Shown one piece after another: positions 21,422-23,294 of a DNA stretch of 23,294 bases. Each line of letters begins with the position of its first letter. Position 1 is the stretch's first letter. A program made the translations under genes and the position numbers. This DNA is from JBHHZI01 sp046757965 (GTDB lineage Bacteria; Acidobacteriota; Polarisedimenticolia; SMYD01), in assembly GCA_046757965.1 (NCBI GenBank), contig JBHHZI010000039.1, positions 1-23,294 of the forward strand, in the 5' to 3' direction. The notes under the pieces were generated by a model. It saw nothing but the letters and a program-made list of their open reading frames with translations. It made no database searches and was not told the origin of the DNA.

Positions 21422-21877
21422 GTGATTGACGGCGTCGTGATCCGGGATCTCGAGGTTCATCCCGACGAGCGCGGCTGGCTGATGGAGATCCTGCGCCGGG
21501 ACGATCCGTGCTTCCGGGGCTTTGGCCAGGTGTATGCCACCGCGGTCTGGCCGGGTGTCATCAAGGGCTGGCACTATCACCGGCGGCAATGGGACCATTT
21601 CGCCGTGGTGAGCGGCACCGTCAAGCTCGTCCTGTTCGACCGGCGTGAGGACTCGGCCACCCGGGGCCAGGTGATGGAGATGTATCCCGGCGTGCATCAC
21701 CCGGTCCTGGTGGCCATCCCGCCCGAGGTCGCCCATGGTTTCAAGGGAGTGGGCACGTCGGAGGCCATCGTGATCAACGTGCCGGATCAGCCGTACGATC
21801 CCGCCGATCCCGACGAGTACCGGATCGATCCCACCGGGGAGCAGATCCCGTACGACTGGTCGCGCAAGGACGGATGA
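21422..21877 (+). CDS. dTDP-4-dehydrorhamnose 3,5-epimerase-like protein (RmlC family cupin)
   Basis: A 151-residue cupin of the RmlC type. Matching segments include an N-terminal DERGWLMEILRRDDPCF, FGQVYATAVWPGVIKGWHYHRRQWDHFAVVSG with the cupin His cluster, VKLVLFDRRED, IPPEVAHGFKGVG and a C-terminal IPYDWSRKDG. The subfamily is usually annotated as dTDP-4-dehydrorhamnose 3,5-epimerase or related sugar epimerase/isomerase, making activated deoxysugars for surface polysaccharide. The GTG at 21422 is set by similarity (MIDGVVIRDLEVHPDERG). It lies 11 nt after the AGGAGGAGG element embedded in a long hairpin. It is followed after 3 bp by the rmlB-like gene, a functional partner. Confidence 0.88.
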   Translation: MIDGVVIRDLEVHPDERGWLMEILRRDDPCFRGFGQVYATAVWPGVIKGWHYHRRQWDHFAVVSGTVKLVLFDRREDSATRGQVMEMYPGVHHPVLVAIPPEVAHGFKGVGTSEAIVINVPDQPYDPADPDEYRIDPTGEQIPYDWSRKDG

Positions 21878-21880
21878 GTC

Positions 21881-22873
21881 GTGCGCGTCCTGGTCACCGG
21901 CGGGGCCGGGTTCATCGGTTCCAACTTCATCCGCATGCTGCTGGACCACGAACCGGGTGTCGAGGTCACGAACCTGGACAAGCTGACCTACGCCGGCTGG
22001 GAGCACACCATCGAGGACCTGGCGGCGCGCCCGGGGTACCGGTTCGTGCGGGGAGATGTCACGGACCGCCGGGCCGTGGAGCGGGTGCTTGCGCGGGGCG
22101 TCGATGCGGTGGTGCACTTCGCCGCGGAGTCGCATGTCGATCGAAGTATCCACGGCCCGGACCCGTTCGTCACCACCAATGTCGGGGGAACCCACTGTGT
22201 CATCGAGTCCGCGCGCCATGCGGGCGTCGCGCGTTTCATCCAGATCTCCTCGGATGAGGTGTACGGGTCGATCCCCGCCGGGGCGAAGGCCGGTCCGCTC
22301 TCGGCGCTGCGGCCGGGCAATCCGTATGCGGCGAGCAAGGCCGGCGCGGACCTCCTGGCTCTGGCGGCCTTCCAGACCCATGGCTTCCCGGTCATCATCA
22401 CGCGCTGCTCGAACAACTACGGGCCGTGGCAGCATCCGGAGAAGTTCATCCCACGGATGACCCTGTCGGCGATGGCAGGCGACGAGCTGCCCGTGTACGG
22501 AGACGGGGCGCAGGAGCGCAACTGGATCCATGTCGAGGACCACTGCCGCGCGCTCCTGGCGGTGCTGGCCCGGGGCATTCCCGGCAGGGTGTACACCATC
22601 GCGGGAGACGACAGTCGACCGAACCTCGAGATGGCGCGCTTCATCATCGACATCGCGGGCAACGGGGCGGCCCGCATCCGTCATGTCGCCGATCGCCCGG
22701 GACACGACCGTCGCTATGCCCTCGACGACGCGGCCACGCGGCGCGAGCTGGCCTGGCGTCCGCAGGTGGCCCTGGACACCGGCCTGCAGGCAACGGTCGA
22801 GTGGTACCGGGCTCGCCCGGCGTGGTGGCGGCCGATCGCGGGATCGTCCCCCAAGGTCGGCCAGGCCGGTTGA
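21881..22873 (+). CDS. rfbB: dTDP-glucose 4,6-dehydratase
   Basis: An extended short-chain dehydrogenase that oxidises, dehydrates and reduces dTDP-glucose to dTDP-4-keto-6-deoxyglucose. The 330 residues carry the NAD-binding GGAGFIGSN (7-15), the acidic catalytic loop SSDEVYGS (Asp-Glu; Thr of the usual STDEVYG is Ser), the YAASK catalytic Tyr-Lys pair, and CSNNYGPWQHPEKFIP and RNWIHVEDH of RmlB proteins. The start is GTG at 21881, 3 bp after the RmlC-like stop, so the two form an operon. The genes for rmlA and rmlD are not in the window, so the final sugar (rhamnose or another 6-deoxyhexose) cannot be decided. Confidence 0.92.
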   Translation: MRVLVTGGAGFIGSNFIRMLLDHEPGVEVTNLDKLTYAGWEHTIEDLAARPGYRFVRGDVTDRRAVERVLARGVDAVVHFAAESHVDRSIHGPDPFVTTNVGGTHCVIESARHAGVARFIQISSDEVYGSIPAGAKAGPLSALRPGNPYAASKAGADLLALAAFQTHGFPVIITRCSNNYGPWQHPEKFIPRMTLSAMAGDELPVYGDGAQERNWIHVEDHCRALLAVLARGIPGRVYTIAGDDSRPNLEMARFIIDIAGNGAARIRHVADRPGHDRRYALDDAATRRELAWRPQVALDTGLQATVEWYRARPAWWRPIAGSSPKVGQAG

Positions 22874-22988
22874 GACGCATTTGTCATTGCTCCGCTCCCC
22901 GGATCCCCGTAGACGAAGACCACGTGGAGATCCGGCCGGTATCCCTCCAGGGGCCGCCGGCCGGCTCTTCCGGGGGCGAAGAGGGAGA

Positions 22989-23294
22989 ATGATGACGGAA
23001 GCTGACCGACGCCGAGCGTCACGAGACCTGCAGCGCTACCTGGTTCGTTTCGACGACGCGGGCGAGATGCGGCTGGCGTTCAGCAATGATGTGTCGCCTG
23101 ACGGCCTGTTCCTGCGGACGCGGTTTCCGCCGCCGCCCGGCACCGATCTCCGGCTCATGGTGCGCACGGCCCATGGCGTGAGGGAACACGCCGGCGTCGT
23201 CGTGTGGACGCGCATGAATTTCTGCCAGCCGGACGATCCCGCCCAGGGCTCGGGCGCCGGCATCCGGTTCGCCGCGCACAGGCCCGCGGACCGG
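22989..23294 (+). CDS. PilZ-domain protein, N-terminal part (cut by window edge)
   Basis: The reading frame runs from ATG 22989 (an ATG at 22992 is also possible) to the window end, 102 residues. It begins with an Arg cluster RRRASR that supplies the RxxxR c-di-GMP-binding motif (Arg8, Arg12). The second motif DxSxxG is present as DVSPDGLFL (Asp34, Ser36, Gly39). The hydrophobic strands GTDLRLMVRT and HAGVVVWTRM, and the GAGIRF strand, complete a PilZ barrel. It probably senses c-di-GMP. The SD GAGGGAG lies directly upstream. It is 115 bp after the dehydratase gene, which may link second-messenger control with surface glycan synthesis; that link is inference. Confidence 0.82.
   Translation, partial: MMTEADRRRASRDLQRYLVRFDDAGEMRLAFSNDVSPDGLFLRTRFPPPPGTDLRLMVRTAHGVREHAGVVVWTRMNFCQPDDPAQGSGAGIRFAAHRPADR

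Noticed and set aside
22899..22935. Inverted repeat CCGGATC/GATCCGG with a 23-nt spacer between the dehydratase and PilZ genes.
   Set aside because: Only 7 bp, no T-tract, and no recognisable riboswitch core; chance is likely in GC-rich sequence.

Overview
This is a GC-rich (roughly two-thirds G+C by eye), gene-dense bacterial chromosome segment with diderm-style secreted proteins. No tRNA, rRNA, insertion sequence, phage gene or CRISPR array was found. Several features suggest Acidobacteriota or a myxobacteria-like lineage: a TPR + FG-GAP/ASPIC-UnbV secreted pair, YTNADL-type repeats, a TIGR02265/DUF2378-like protein and an MXAN_5187-C-like protein. This assignment is inferred from family content; no phylogenetic marker was analysed.

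Layout. (1) 1-4257: a truncated leftward secreted-protein gene, then a rightward TPR gene coupled to an ASPIC/UnbV beta-propeller gene, then a 269-bp intergenic region, then a DUF3108-like secreted protein. (2) 4346-9256: a rightward housekeeping run of M16 peptidase, dUTPase, MBL-fold hydrolase, purB, purS and purQ, the last three overlapping by ATGA. (3) 9290-12914: four leftward genes: a degenerate RluA-like protein, a secreted thioredoxin-fold protein, ilvE and a TIGR02265-like protein. (4) 12997-14075: rightward dCMP deaminase coupled to a secreted NTF2-like protein. (5) 14132-17956: a tightly coupled leftward operon of MXAN_5187-C-like protein, TPR lipidless secreted protein, a helical PLC/S1-P1-like secreted protein and purH. 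(6) 18079-20592: selA and ychF, convergent. (7) 20816-23294: a small secreted repeat protein, an RmlC-like epimerase with an RmlB dehydratase (dTDP-sugar synthesis), and a PilZ-domain protein cut by the right edge.

Pathways represented are de novo purine synthesis (purS, purQ, purB, purH, in two separate operons), dUMP supply (dCMP deaminase, dUTPase), branched-chain amino acid synthesis, selenocysteine incorporation (selA), dTDP-deoxysugar synthesis for surface glycans, and possible c-di-GMP response.

The most notable non-coding signal lies at about 3168-3368 on the minus strand. A consensus promoter is followed by about 165 nt of stem-loops, several with C-rich loops, and an intrinsic terminator. 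The wobble pairs make sense only on the minus strand. This looks like an undescribed small RNA, architecturally similar to C-rich-loop sRNAs. A second theme is a set of readable sigma70-type promoters whose -10 box sits only 6-13 nt from the start codon, implying leaderless or very short-leader mRNAs.
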